Below, piece after piece: positions 1 through 7,447 of a stretch of 43,666 bases of DNA. The notes under the pieces were generated by a model, which did not search any database, had not been told where the DNA came from, and saw only the letters and a program-made list of their open reading frames with translations. Numbering within the stretch: position 1 is the stretch's first letter; the number at the start of each line of letters is the position of its first letter. Source of the DNA: an uncultured Desulfosoma sp. (GTDB lineage Bacteria; Desulfobacterota; Syntrophobacteria; Syntrophobacterales; DSM-9756); the NCBI GenBank assembly GCA_937960435.1, contig CALGPN010000038.1, forward strand, positions 1 through 43,666. Direction: 5' to 3'. The translations under genes were made by a program, and so were the position numbers.

Positions 1-234
1 GGGCCGACCGTCCGAAGCAACGAGCGCAAGGGCGCCCACGTCTGTGATCTGCGCATCTTCAGGAAGTGGGATGCCGCTGGTAACCGGCTCGGATGCTCTC
101 ACAAGGTCCGGAGTCGAATTTTCCACCGTCAGGGGGATATTCAGGGCCGGCACACTTCGCGGGACGAATAACCACAATGTCAAGAGCAAGAGAGCCAAAA
201 AATTTCCAAGCATTAGCTTTGCTCTATTCTTCAT
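1..234 (-). CDS. Secreted protein, N-terminal fragment (RIFT-barrel/YetA-like?), cut by window edge
   Basis: This is the first 78 codons of a gene that runs off the left edge. It starts with a basic and hydrophobic signal peptide (MKNRAKLMLGNFLALLLL, then a run ending near VPA). The following stretch, with IPLTVENST and EPVTSGIPLPEDAQ, resembles the N-terminal RIFT-barrel domain of PcRGLX/YetA-like exo-lyase families, where an EPVT-G-PLP-G pattern recurs; this is from memory of the family and only moderately sure. The start overlaps the last 11 bases of the upstream glycosyltransferase gene, so it is probably translated in the same operon. A secreted glycan-active role would fit the polysaccharide context, but the catalytic part lies outside the window. 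Confidence 0.55.
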   Translation of the reverse strand, partial: MKNRAKLMLGNFLALLLLTLWLFVPRSVPALNIPLTVENSTPDLVRASEPVTSGIPLPEDAQITDVGALALVASDGRP

Positions 235-1333
235 GACACGCTTTATTGCCATTGCGCTGCATCCTTTTCTGAAAGGCCCGTTCCACCATGTCCAAGAAGC
301 TCGCAACAACGCGCTCTTCTCCATATTCTTCCGCCACCAGCCTCGCGTTCCCTGCCAGCCTAGAGGCTTCTTCGGGGCACGTCAAAAGGAAAACTACCGC
401 CTCCGCCAATTTTTCATGGTTATCCACCTCCACGAGCAGACCCGTTCGACCGTGTTCCACTAAAAATGGGATACCTCCGGCCGCAGTGGAAACCACGGGC
501 AGACCGGACGCGAACGCCTCCAACAGAGCATTCGGCAGGTTATCGACCCTGGAGGCGTTGATAAAAATGTCGTGTCGGTCGTAAACAGCCGGCATGTCGT
601 CATGAGCTACGGACCCCAGGAATTCAACCCCTGGCTCGAGACCCAAATCCTTTGCGAGTGCCTTTAACGCCGCCGATTGAGAACCGTTTCCCGCGATCGT
701 TAAAACAGCTTCAGGATAACGTTCTCGAACGATCTTCAACGCCTTAAGAATCACATCCACGCCGTAGATGGTTTCCAGATTTCGCGCCGCCAGGAGACGG
801 GGTCTCAAAGGCCGGCGGTGTCGGAAAGGAAACTGCTGCGTATCCACCATCGTCCGCACAATGCCCACGTCCATGCGAAATTCCTTCTGAAACACCTCGG
901 CGAGGAAACCCGATGGGGCGATGACCAGATCCACTTTGCGCATCAGCGGCCGGAGGAGGGGGCGGTACCGTCGGCAAAACTCCCCGGCTCCACCCCCTCG
1001 GGCATTCAGGATGACGCTCTTTCCGTAAGCGTTGGCCAAAAGGACGACGGGATAGGTCACCCAAAAAAAATAATTAAAAAAGCTACTAAAAATGACAACG
1101 ACATCACTTTCTTTAAGACGGGCCGACAAATTTCTCAAAAGACGCACTGTGGTCGCCGCGGTGCGGACCCCGGGGGCCCGATACCAAAAACCCACATCCG
1201 TCGGAAGTCGATTGACTCTGACCGAAAAGACGGGAATACCCCGCCGTCTCAGGCTCTCCACGAGCTTCCCGGCTTGGAGCGCCATCCCCCCATAGGGGGG
1301 AACAAATGGAGCGACGAGACAAATTTTTCTCAT
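224..1333 (-). CDS. Glycosyltransferase family 4 (group 1)
   Basis: A 369-residue GT-B fold glycosyltransferase that would transfer a sugar from a nucleotide donor to a growing lipid-linked glycan on the cytoplasmic face. The N-terminus has the glycine-rich acceptor-side loop (APFVPPYGGMA). The C-terminal half has the GT4 donor-site signature: NALLEAFASGLPVVST followed by GGIPFLVEHGRTGLLV, including the paired glutamates of the E-x7-E motif region. Length is normal for the family. Its start overlaps the stop of the upstream O-antigen ligase-like gene by 4 bases (ATGA), which indicates translational coupling, and its end overlaps the next gene. Donor and acceptor cannot be read from sequence. 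It ends with TAG, which shows that TAG is used as an ordinary stop in this genome. Confidence 0.9.
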   Translation of the reverse strand: MRKICLVAPFVPPYGGMALQAGKLVESLRRRGIPVFSVRVNRLPTDVGFWYRAPGVRTAATTVRLLRNLSARLKESDVVVIFSSFFNYFFWVTYPVVLLANAYGKSVILNARGGGAGEFCRRYRPLLRPLMRKVDLVIAPSGFLAEVFQKEFRMDVGIVRTMVDTQQFPFRHRRPLRPRLLAARNLETIYGVDVILKALKIVRERYPEAVLTIAGNGSQSAALKALAKDLGLEPGVEFLGSVAHDDMPAVYDRHDIFINASRVDNLPNALLEAFASGLPVVSTAAGGIPFLVEHGRTGLLVEVDNHEKLAEAVVFLLTCPEEASRLAGNARLVAEEYGEERVVASFLDMVERAFQKRMQRNGNKACHEE

Positions 1334-2664
1334 CTTATGCCCCGAGCACCCTCAAAAAACCGGGTGACGTCCGTGCTTTGAGAGATTTCTTCGCCCGTTT
1401 TCTCGTTCTTTAAGGCTCTCATGAGAAAGAGGGGAAACATAAGAAACCAGTAGAACTCTTCAATATATACGGATGAGATAAAGAAAGCGGCCGTCAGGTA
1501 GATGATGAGCGAGATACGCAGCGCAAAAGCGTTCATAAAATAAAAAGTAGCGACGCGATCTTCCAAAACCGCCGCTTGCCTTTCAATTTTTCTTAACATC
1601 TTCAGGGAGGAAAAAATGAGAAGCAAAAGAACGACCAAGCCTTGAGCCCCTGTCTCCGCCAGACAACGCAAATACGTGTTGTGGGTGTCCCGCCCCGCCA
1701 GATTGGGATTGTAGTGCCCGGCATGATCCTTGTACCGGCCTACCCCTACCCCCAATGGGTAGTCCCCCCACATGCGCAACGCCACTTTCCAAGCTTCGAG
1801 GCGACTTTGTGCCGACGCGTCTTCCTCGACTTTATCGGATTCCAGCGTGCTCATCCGTTCCCAAAAGGCTCGATCGGTCAGGCTCAAAGCCCCCACGAGC
1901 CCCACAACCAAACCCACAATGATCTGTTTGCGATAAACACGAAGTCGGGGCAAGTACCACAAAGTCGCGGCAGCCCCCAGCGCCAAGGCCAAAAAGGCCC
2001 CTCGCGAGCGCGTGATGATGACGGCGTTGACCATTAAAGCCCCTGAGACCGCGCAGAGGGCCTTCATTTTCTTGTCCCCGGCGAGGAAACGCACTCCCGC
2101 AAGCGGCAAAAGCCACGCGAAGTGCGCGGCCAAAAAGTTCCCTTCGGCAAAGTCCGACCCTCCGAATCCCCTGTCAAATCGACCTCCGATCCATCCCCCG
2201 GCGCCGCTGTGCAACGCGTAGCCAGGGTAGCCCCCTACGGCAATCAAAGCCAGCAACGTTCTCTCGAAACGTTCCCGTGTGGTGATAATCCTTGTCGCCA
2301 TCAGAAGAACCGTACCGATTTTAAGCATCTTCCATTGAAGCTCATCCACGTGAAAAGTAGGGCCCGTCAAACTGCTGACCCAACACATCATGATAAAGAC
2401 AACGAGAAGGCCTTCGTGTGTGGAAAAGACCTCAGGGCATTTCAGTTTTCGGTATTGAAGAACCATCCCCGCCGCCATCGCTATAACAAAAAACATATTA
2501 TATCGCTTGGCAAAGTCGGGAAGAAAGGCTCCCCACCACTGCTGGAAAGGGGAGATATTGTAGGTGCTCAAATATGCGTACAGCCCCCATTCCGGGTGGA
2601 TCAAAACACTTGCAACGAACGCCAGTCCCGAAAGGCATAAATAAGCAATCGTGGTCAGCGGCAT
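1330..2664 (-). CDS. O-antigen ligase/polymerase-like protein (exosortase A-associated type)
   Basis: A 444-residue polytopic membrane protein with about ten to twelve hydrophobic segments. It carries the Wzy_C-type signatures: RSRGAFLAL in the middle, then a large periplasmic loop with DYPLGVGVGRYKD and DTHNTYLRCLAETGAQGL, the conserved His-Asn region of the O-antigen ligase/polymerase superfamily. The N-terminal pattern (HPEWGLYAYL, SPFQQWW, FAKRYNM) resembles the 'O-glycosylation ligase, exosortase A-associated' subgroup. It would join or polymerise undecaprenyl-linked glycan units in the periplasm. It sits with a flippase, chain-length protein and export protein, completing a Wzx/Wzy-type pathway. 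Whether it acts as a polymerase or as a protein or lipid ligase is not decidable here. Confidence 0.85.
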   Translation of the reverse strand: MPLTTIAYLCLSGLAFVASVLIHPEWGLYAYLSTYNISPFQQWWGAFLPDFAKRYNMFFVIAMAAGMVLQYRKLKCPEVFSTHEGLLVVFIMMCWVSSLTGPTFHVDELQWKMLKIGTVLLMATRIITTRERFERTLLALIAVGGYPGYALHSGAGGWIGGRFDRGFGGSDFAEGNFLAAHFAWLLPLAGVRFLAGDKKMKALCAVSGALMVNAVIITRSRGAFLALALGAAATLWYLPRLRVYRKQIIVGLVVGLVGALSLTDRAFWERMSTLESDKVEEDASAQSRLEAWKVALRMWGDYPLGVGVGRYKDHAGHYNPNLAGRDTHNTYLRCLAETGAQGLVVLLLLIFSSLKMLRKIERQAAVLEDRVATFYFMNAFALRISLIIYLTAAFFISSVYIEEFYWFLMFPLFLMRALKNEKTGEEISQSTDVTRFFEGARGIR

Positions 2665-2778
2665 CGTTCTCGATCTATGCAGTCATACGGCGGGCCCGCG
2701 TCAACAGGTCGCTAGACGTGAAGCCATAAACCCCCATAGGAAAAAGGCTTCATAGAGACGCTGAATTCAGCCAGGTGA

Positions 2779-3183
2779 TCAATATATATATTTAACGTTA
2801 TTTAAGTCCTTAACCATCCCCCAGAAATGTATCGTCAAAACTAGACATGGGTCCTCGCAGAGCTAGGGCTGACGTTTCTTGCACTGATCGAAGAAAATGC
2901 AGTAAGGTTTGCGGTCCTGTGTTTGGAGAATAGCTTCAAGGCGGTTCACATCCGAAGGAGGAAGGTCGTTGGCGTCTCTTCGTCGGTAGCCGGCTTTACG
3001 AAGCAGCAAGATATTCAAGTTCACCAACTGAGCATTTTCGTAGGTATTGAAATCAAGCTGCATCGTTTTCGAGCCCAACCAAAACCCCTAACGAGCGACG
3101 ACACCGGCGAGCACCGAGCTTCCACTGGATCCGGTGGTCAAAATGATCACATTGGACATCGTGGTTTTGTTTTCTCCCATCAT
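2779..3183 (-). pseudogene. Decayed sulfotransferase-like gene with two in-frame TAG codons
   Basis: One continuous reading frame carries recognisable sulfotransferase sequence but is interrupted. It starts MMGENKTTMSNVIILTTGSSGSSVL, where TTGSSGSSVLAG is a PAPS 5'-phosphosulfate-binding-type loop. A TAG at 3088-3090 replaces the residue between VVAR and GFWLG. The frame resumes through TYENAQLVNLNILLLRKAGYRRRD, then a second TAG at 2863-2865 falls exactly where a Trp is expected before LCEDPCLVLTIHFW, the segment leading to the 3'-phosphate-binding region. A TGA at 2779-2781 ends it after NNVKYIY, and no downstream homology was seen. Two nonsense codons plus a missing C-terminus mean a remnant. 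It lies about 20 bp after the intact sulfotransferase gene and may be the leftover of a second sulfation enzyme. Confidence 0.75.
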
Positions 3184-3201
3184 GACTTTGTGCCAATTCA
3201 C

Positions 3202-4194
3202 TCAGTCCCAGAAAAATTTTAAGGGCGATGAAGCAAGAATCTCTTGAATTATAGAGGACTCTTCGCGACCAAGTCCGTGTTTCCACGCATTCATGGTCTT
3301 TTGAGGATCTTTAAAAACACTATAGTACCGTGAATCGTTCCTCTTTGTCATAGAAGCGATCTGAGCTTTGATACCCTCTGAGAACTCCCATTCTAGAAAA
3401 TGATAGATCTCGGCCATGGTCTTCAGCGTGTCGCAGCACAGCTGTTCATAGACGACGACTTTGGCGAGAGAGGTGTTTCCGCACTCCCCCACAGCTTTCT
3501 CGTTGGCCAAAAGCCACCAATAGGCAAAACGTTCGGGCGCGGTTTTGCCCAGAAGCAGCGGCAAAGAAAGCCCGCGTCTGCCGGCTACTTCTAAGCTCAC
3601 GAGCTGCTTTAATCGGGGAACAGACTCGGTCACAGAAGTGTTGTTTATGAACTTTCCCATCCGCTCACCTCTTAAGAGGGAGTATCTGACGCCACAGGGA
3701 TGTCTGACGATATAAATGATTTTTAGATCGTGGATGCTGTGGAGAAACAGAGGTATTCGACCGAAAGACTCAACCGACTTCACAACAATGTTTATATTTT
3801 GAGGAATAAATATTAAGCCCCAAGGAATAGACCTTCGGCTCAAAGATTTGAAAACTTTTTCAAGTACGGCAAGAATATTTATGGATACCCAAGTTGACTT
3901 CTTGTAATAGCTCTTCCTGAAGAGGGGCAGCCGAGTATAGGATCGAACCGGAGCGCAACCCGGCAAGGCGTGGAAAAACTCCCGAACTTGCTCAACGTGT
4001 TCCCTTTTAATGTCCCTCTCGATAAAAATGGGTAAATGTGGAGACAGGACTGCCGTGTCGGGCTCATGCAGATAAAAAGCTTCGGGGTGGCAATCCAGCA
4101 TCTTGCCGAGCCATGTGGTCCCGCTGCGCGGCATGCCGAGAACTAATACGATGGGCCTTACTCCATTGTTTCCTGTGCCCATCTTTAATTCCAT
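3202..4194 (-). CDS. Sulfotransferase family protein
   Basis: A 330-residue PAPS-dependent sulfotransferase. Near the N-terminus LGMPRSGTTWLGKML is the classical 5'-phosphosulfate-binding loop. In the middle LKIIYIVRHPCGVRYSL is the 3'-phosphate-binding region (RxP plus following Ser). The C-terminal part is typical of bacterial carbohydrate sulfotransferases. It should transfer sulfate from PAPS to a hydroxyl group of the exopolysaccharide or a precursor. The start overlaps the end of the flippase gene by about 10 bases; a second ATG at 4182 would avoid the overlap and is an equally possible start. A decayed second sulfotransferase follows directly. Presence of the gene suggests that the glycan is, or can be, sulfated. 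Confidence 0.88.
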   Translation of the reverse strand: MELKMGTGNNGVRPIVLVLGMPRSGTTWLGKMLDCHPEAFYLHEPDTAVLSPHLPIFIERDIKREHVEQVREFFHALPGCAPVRSYTRLPLFRKSYYKKSTWVSINILAVLEKVFKSLSRRSIPWGLIFIPQNINIVVKSVESFGRIPLFLHSIHDLKIIYIVRHPCGVRYSLLRGERMGKFINNTSVTESVPRLKQLVSLEVAGRRGLSLPLLLGKTAPERFAYWWLLANEKAVGECGNTSLAKVVVYEQLCCDTLKTMAEIYHFLEWEFSEGIKAQIASMTKRNDSRYYSVFKDPQKTMNAWKHGLGREESSIIQEILASSPLKFFWD

Positions 4195-5681
4195 GCTCCT
4201 TTAATCGGATCGAGCAAGAAGCTTTTGACGCCGCCCCACAGCCAAGATTCAGGGGTAGATCTCCTTCTTCCCGAAAGCACCCAAAGGCCCAAGACACTGC
4301 TCAGGTAGCTGGCTGCGCCCACAAGAACCAAAAGAGCGAGAGTCCATCCGTCTTTTGCCGGCAATCGCTCCACGAGCCGAGAGGCGCCCATCGCCGTGAC
4401 GACGACATACATGAATCCGGCCGCTGCGCAAGGGCGTGCAAACAGCTCCAGCCCGGCTTGCCACGAGATCTTCAGCGACTGAAAGACCCACCCCAAAACG
4501 AGAAGGCTGATCAGGGCCTCGGTGACGAGAAACGCCCAAGCCGCTCCCAAGGCGCCTGCACGCGGGCAAAAAATGCTGAGCGTTCCGAGGAGAACACAGG
4601 CTTTCACTCCCCAAAGACCGGTGACAGCCCACGGTTTCCCTTGCGCCAAAAAAATTGAAGGTGCATTGCTTTGAAGACTTTTTAACACACCGCCAAGGGC
4701 GAGCATTTGCAGTAGTGGAACAGCCTCGACCCACTTCGGCCCTAATAGAACGGGGACCAGCACGTGGGCCACAGCCGCGATGCCGACCCCCATGGGCATT
4801 GAAAAAAAAGCGAGTAGACTCAAAACCTTGACATAACCCTCCCGGAGGACGCTCAAATCGTCACGAATCTTGACGTATGAAGGAAAAGTCGCCCGCGCAA
4901 TAGGGTCGGCGAACTCGGACGTAGGCAGGGTGGCCACGGAATGACTTACGGAAAACAGCCCTAAAGCTTCCTGTCCCGCGAGTTTCCCTAGGATCAAATC
5001 CGGCGATCTTTGCAGAACGAAAGAGAACGTCGTGTTCATGTAGAGCCACTTGGAAAACCTGAACAGCTCGCCGGCTTTTTGGAAATTGACGCGCGGCCGA
5101 TAGGGGCTCAGAAGGTAACTGGCTCCAACTTCAGCGATGCGCTGCGAGGATATGCCGAGAATCAGAGCCCAGAAGTCGCCCCTGATGTAAGCCAGAGCCA
5201 GCGAGGTCACAACGCCGATGACTTTGGAAGGGACACGCAGGAAAAATTCTAGATGAAACTTAAGGTCCTTCTGGAAGCTCACGATGCCGATGTTGCGAAA
5301 ACCCCCGAGGAAGACGGTTGCCCCGAGAGCATAAAACACCGGCGCCAAACGAGGTTCACCATAAAAACTCGCCACGTAGCCCCCCGCCCCAATGATCATA
5401 AGGCCTTGAGCCACGGCGAGCAAAACCTGAAAAGTCCAGGCCGTATCCAAATCCTCTTTTTGCAGATCCTTTTTTTGGACCAGGTAAACATGAAACCCAA
5501 AATCCCCCAACATTTCTACCAGCATGACGACGGCCGTCGCCATGGCCACAATGCCGAAATCTGCGGGGCTCAACAGCCGGGCCAAAACAATGGTACTGAG
5601 GAACGCCAAAATCTTTATGGTGTGAGAAATGAACAGAACCCACACACCACTCTTGGCAAGCTCTTTTTTCCATTCTTTCAT
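4185..5681 (-). CDS. Lipopolysaccharide/exopolysaccharide flippase (Wzx-like, MOP superfamily)
   Basis: A 498-residue membrane protein with about twelve to fourteen hydrophobic segments. The N-terminus has VLARLLSPADFGIVAMATAVV, the signature of polysaccharide-biosynthesis transporters of the MOP superfamily. Later segments include QRSPDLILGKLAGQEALGLFSVSHSVATLP, also typical. It would flip undecaprenyl-pyrophosphate-linked repeat units across the inner membrane, feeding the Wzy-like protein encoded further along the operon. The stop codon lies inside the start region of the sulfotransferase gene. Function of the superfamily is certain; the exact substrate is not. Confidence 0.9.
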   Translation of the reverse strand: MKEWKKELAKSGVWVLFISHTIKILAFLSTIVLARLLSPADFGIVAMATAVVMLVEMLGDFGFHVYLVQKKDLQKEDLDTAWTFQVLLAVAQGLMIIGAGGYVASFYGEPRLAPVFYALGATVFLGGFRNIGIVSFQKDLKFHLEFFLRVPSKVIGVVTSLALAYIRGDFWALILGISSQRIAEVGASYLLSPYRPRVNFQKAGELFRFSKWLYMNTTFSFVLQRSPDLILGKLAGQEALGLFSVSHSVATLPTSEFADPIARATFPSYVKIRDDLSVLREGYVKVLSLLAFFSMPMGVGIAAVAHVLVPVLLGPKWVEAVPLLQMLALGGVLKSLQSNAPSIFLAQGKPWAVTGLWGVKACVLLGTLSIFCPRAGALGAAWAFLVTEALISLLVLGWVFQSLKISWQAGLELFARPCAAAGFMYVVVTAMGASRLVERLPAKDGWTLALLVLVGAASYLSSVLGLWVLSGRRRSTPESWLWGGVKSFLLDPIKGAWN

Positions 5682-5721
5682 ACCCCGGGTGCCCTTGAGT
5701 GACCATCCTGAACTGTATGAG

Positions 5722-6228
5722 TCACCGAAGCAACATCAATTCTTTAAATTGCTCAGGTGCAAATTCGAACCCCACGCGCTTCATTTCATGCCATCCTCCC
5801 GCTACGGGGAAGACATTATTCATTCCAAGAGATCTCCATTTGTGCGCCACACGGGCGCTTTCGCCGCCGGCCCATCCTCACCCGCAGTAAAGAACAATAA
5901 TGACCCCTTGCGTCGGGATTTTGTATGCCGCCAATTTTCTTGGGTCGAAGGCCATATAATCTTTCAGTAACCACCCATCAGGCAGCCTGGGAACATCCAG
6001 GCCAACACCGATAAAAACGGCTTTTTTCGACCGATAAAGGCTCAGGGCTTCGATCGGGGCGATCTTTGGGACATCCGGAAAATATTTTAAAATATCCTTG
6101 GGTACCAACCCCTTGGATATAAGCATCTGATTCCTCGGGTGAACTTTCTCTTCAGCGCGGGCCTCTTCGGGTCCACGCGCGGCAAGCAGAATCACCATTC
6201 CAAGAACCAGCCACCTCACACATTTCAT
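5722..6228 (-). CDS. Secreted rhodanese-like protein with in-frame UGA (candidate selenoprotein)
   Basis: The start at 6228 is preceded by GGAGG with six-base spacing. Residues 1-22 form a signal peptide ending near ARA, so the product is periplasmic or lipid-side. The rhodanese fold follows: KKAVFIGVGLDVPRLPDGW, then VIIVLYCG, with the expected catalytic Cys. A TGA at 5878-5880 comes two codons after this Cys. The same frame continues for 51 clean codons with strongly rhodanese-like sequence (GWAGGESARVAHKWRSLG, NVFPVAGGWHEM) and ends at TGA 5722-5724. Full length would be 168 residues. The UGA position corresponds to the second Cys of C-x-C rhodaneses, so the motif would be Cys-Gly-Sec. A hairpin lies just downstream (see separate entry). 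The alternative is a recent Cys-to-stop mutation. Terminating at the UGA would leave a 116-residue product that ends inside the active-site loop. Confidence 0.65.
5853..5873 (-). promoter_or_regulatory. Candidate bacterial SECIS hairpin after in-frame UGA
   Basis: Starting 5 nucleotides after the UGA, GGGC can pair with GCCC at +22 to +25; inside it, GC pairs with GC around a GAAA loop whose first base is a G at about +16. An alternative fold pairs GGCG with CGCC around AAAG. Bacterial SECIS elements are small stems about 16-37 nt after the UGA with a G near the start of the loop, so this fits loosely. GC-rich coding DNA forms such stems by chance, so it is support and not proof. Confidence 0.35.
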
Positions 6229-6550
6229 TGTTCGCCTCCCACGCTCCAAGAACCTGCCGCCCCCGGGGGCCTCAGAGAAAAAACAAAAGCCTGCGTTGTT
6301 CCAAAGCGAACTTTCCGGGGGCACAGCTTAACTTTTATTACTCCAACATCGGTGTCGTTCTTTCTCTGCCGCGAGGGAAAAATCAAAGATGGCTGGAATA
6401 ACAAACTCTTTTTACGGTGCGTCGGAATCAATCCCATGGCCCCTTAGGCCTAGGATCGGCGATCCCAAAGCGATCCGCCCGCATGATAAACGCAAAGGTT
6501 TGCACCTGATTTCTCACTAAATTTCGCATGATGCCCAAAAGATGAACGCG
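6229..6550. other. Gene-free stretch between ThiF-like gene and rhodanese gene
   Basis: About 320 bases lie between the stop of the ThiF-like gene and the start of the rhodanese gene, both on the minus strand. I see no credible reading frame, no strong terminator and no tRNA. Its length suggests that the rhodanese gene, and perhaps the flippase and later genes, have their own promoter here, but no confident -35/-10 or -24/-12 pair was found. Confidence 0.5.
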
Positions 6551-7447
6551 TCACAGACTTTTCTTTTGGGTTTTCACCTCTGCGCCGGCCCGGCATTTCA
6601 CTGTACCGAAAGAAGAAAGCCTTCGCTTGACGGCGGCCAAAACGGCCTGCCAAGAACCGGGATTCATCAGGGAGTGGACGTGGCGGCGGCGCCAACGGAG
6701 TTTAAAGATATCGAACTCCAAATAGTACGGGTACAGAACGGGCCGGCCCTTTCCGGTTAAAAGTTTTATCGCTTCGCCCACAATAAGGCACCCCACCGTA
6801 TTGGTGACAAAGTTTATGGATGCGGCCGTCGGGTGCACGTTTTCATGGTCGAAAGCACCGAGTTCTTCCGCGGTTAATGCCGTCAAGGGTTTCGCGCCGC
6901 CGAGTTTGATGCGCTGCCACCAATCGTCTACCCATGTGCGACATGGTGACACGCGGTAATCAAACCCCTGTACCCGTCCCCCCGTGACGGTTGCGTAGCC
7001 GTTCACGAGAGGCACGCGATGGCGGGATGCCGCCAGGTAAAATAGTTTCGCCGAGGGGTAGTCGGCGTTTTGAATGACGATCCCGGCGCCTTTGACAAAG
7101 GGTTCGACGTTTTCGTTGTTCACGCGTTCGGCGATTTTCAGTTCGATGTGCGCGTAAGGGTTGATTTCCAAAATGCGTTCAGCGGCGACGTCGACCTTCC
7201 ACCGACCCAAAGTTTTTGAGGTGGCGAAAAGCTGCCGGTTGAGGTTGGTTGGCTCGTACCGGTCCATATCCATCAGCCGGAAACGCTTCACCCCCCAGCG
7301 TGCCAGCAGTTCCGCCGTGACGGCACCCACGCCTCCCAATCCTGCAACGGCGACGGTGGTGGAGCGCACCCGATCCACGGCCTCTCTAGGAAGGGCCCGA
7401 TACGTCCGATCCAACATGGATTCGACATAGCCGTTTTCACCCCTCAT
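6551..7447 (-). CDS. Stand-alone ThiF/MoeB/HesA-family E1-like protein
   Basis: A 298-residue protein of the ubiquitin-activating E1-like superfamily, which adenylates a C-terminal carboxylate. The start chosen (7447) overlaps the previous stop as ATGA and has GGGAG five bases upstream. The nucleotide-binding loop VAVAGLGGVGAVTAELLARWGV is at about residues 32-53, followed by the acidic turn MDMDRYEPTNLNRQ with the Arg that contacts ATP in this family, and KVDVAAERILEINP. The distal half has TNTVGCLIVGEAIKLLTG. The usual zinc-binding CxxC pairs of MoeB/ThiF are not seen. No ubiquitin-like or ThiS-like partner is encoded nearby. Placement inside a glycan operon is unusual. A second ThiF domain occurs in this window at 32.4 kb, fused to a nitroreductase. 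Confidence 0.85.
   Translation of the reverse strand: MRGENGYVESMLDRTYRALPREAVDRVRSTTVAVAGLGGVGAVTAELLARWGVKRFRLMDMDRYEPTNLNRQLFATSKTLGRWKVDVAAERILEINPYAHIELKIAERVNNENVEPFVKGAGIVIQNADYPSAKLFYLAASRHRVPLVNGYATVTGGRVQGFDYRVSPCRTWVDDWWQRIKLGGAKPLTALTAEELGAFDHENVHPTAASINFVTNTVGCLIVGEAIKLLTGKGRPVLYPYYLEFDIFKLRWRRRHVHSLMNPGSWQAVLAAVKRRLSSFGTVKCRAGAEVKTQKKSL

Noticed and set aside
2700-2860. Strong promoter in the AT-rich stretch before the O-antigen ligase-like gene
   Set aside because: TATATA-like sequences are present, but the part up to 2779 lies in the sulfotransferase remnant and no -35/-10 pair with good spacing stands out.
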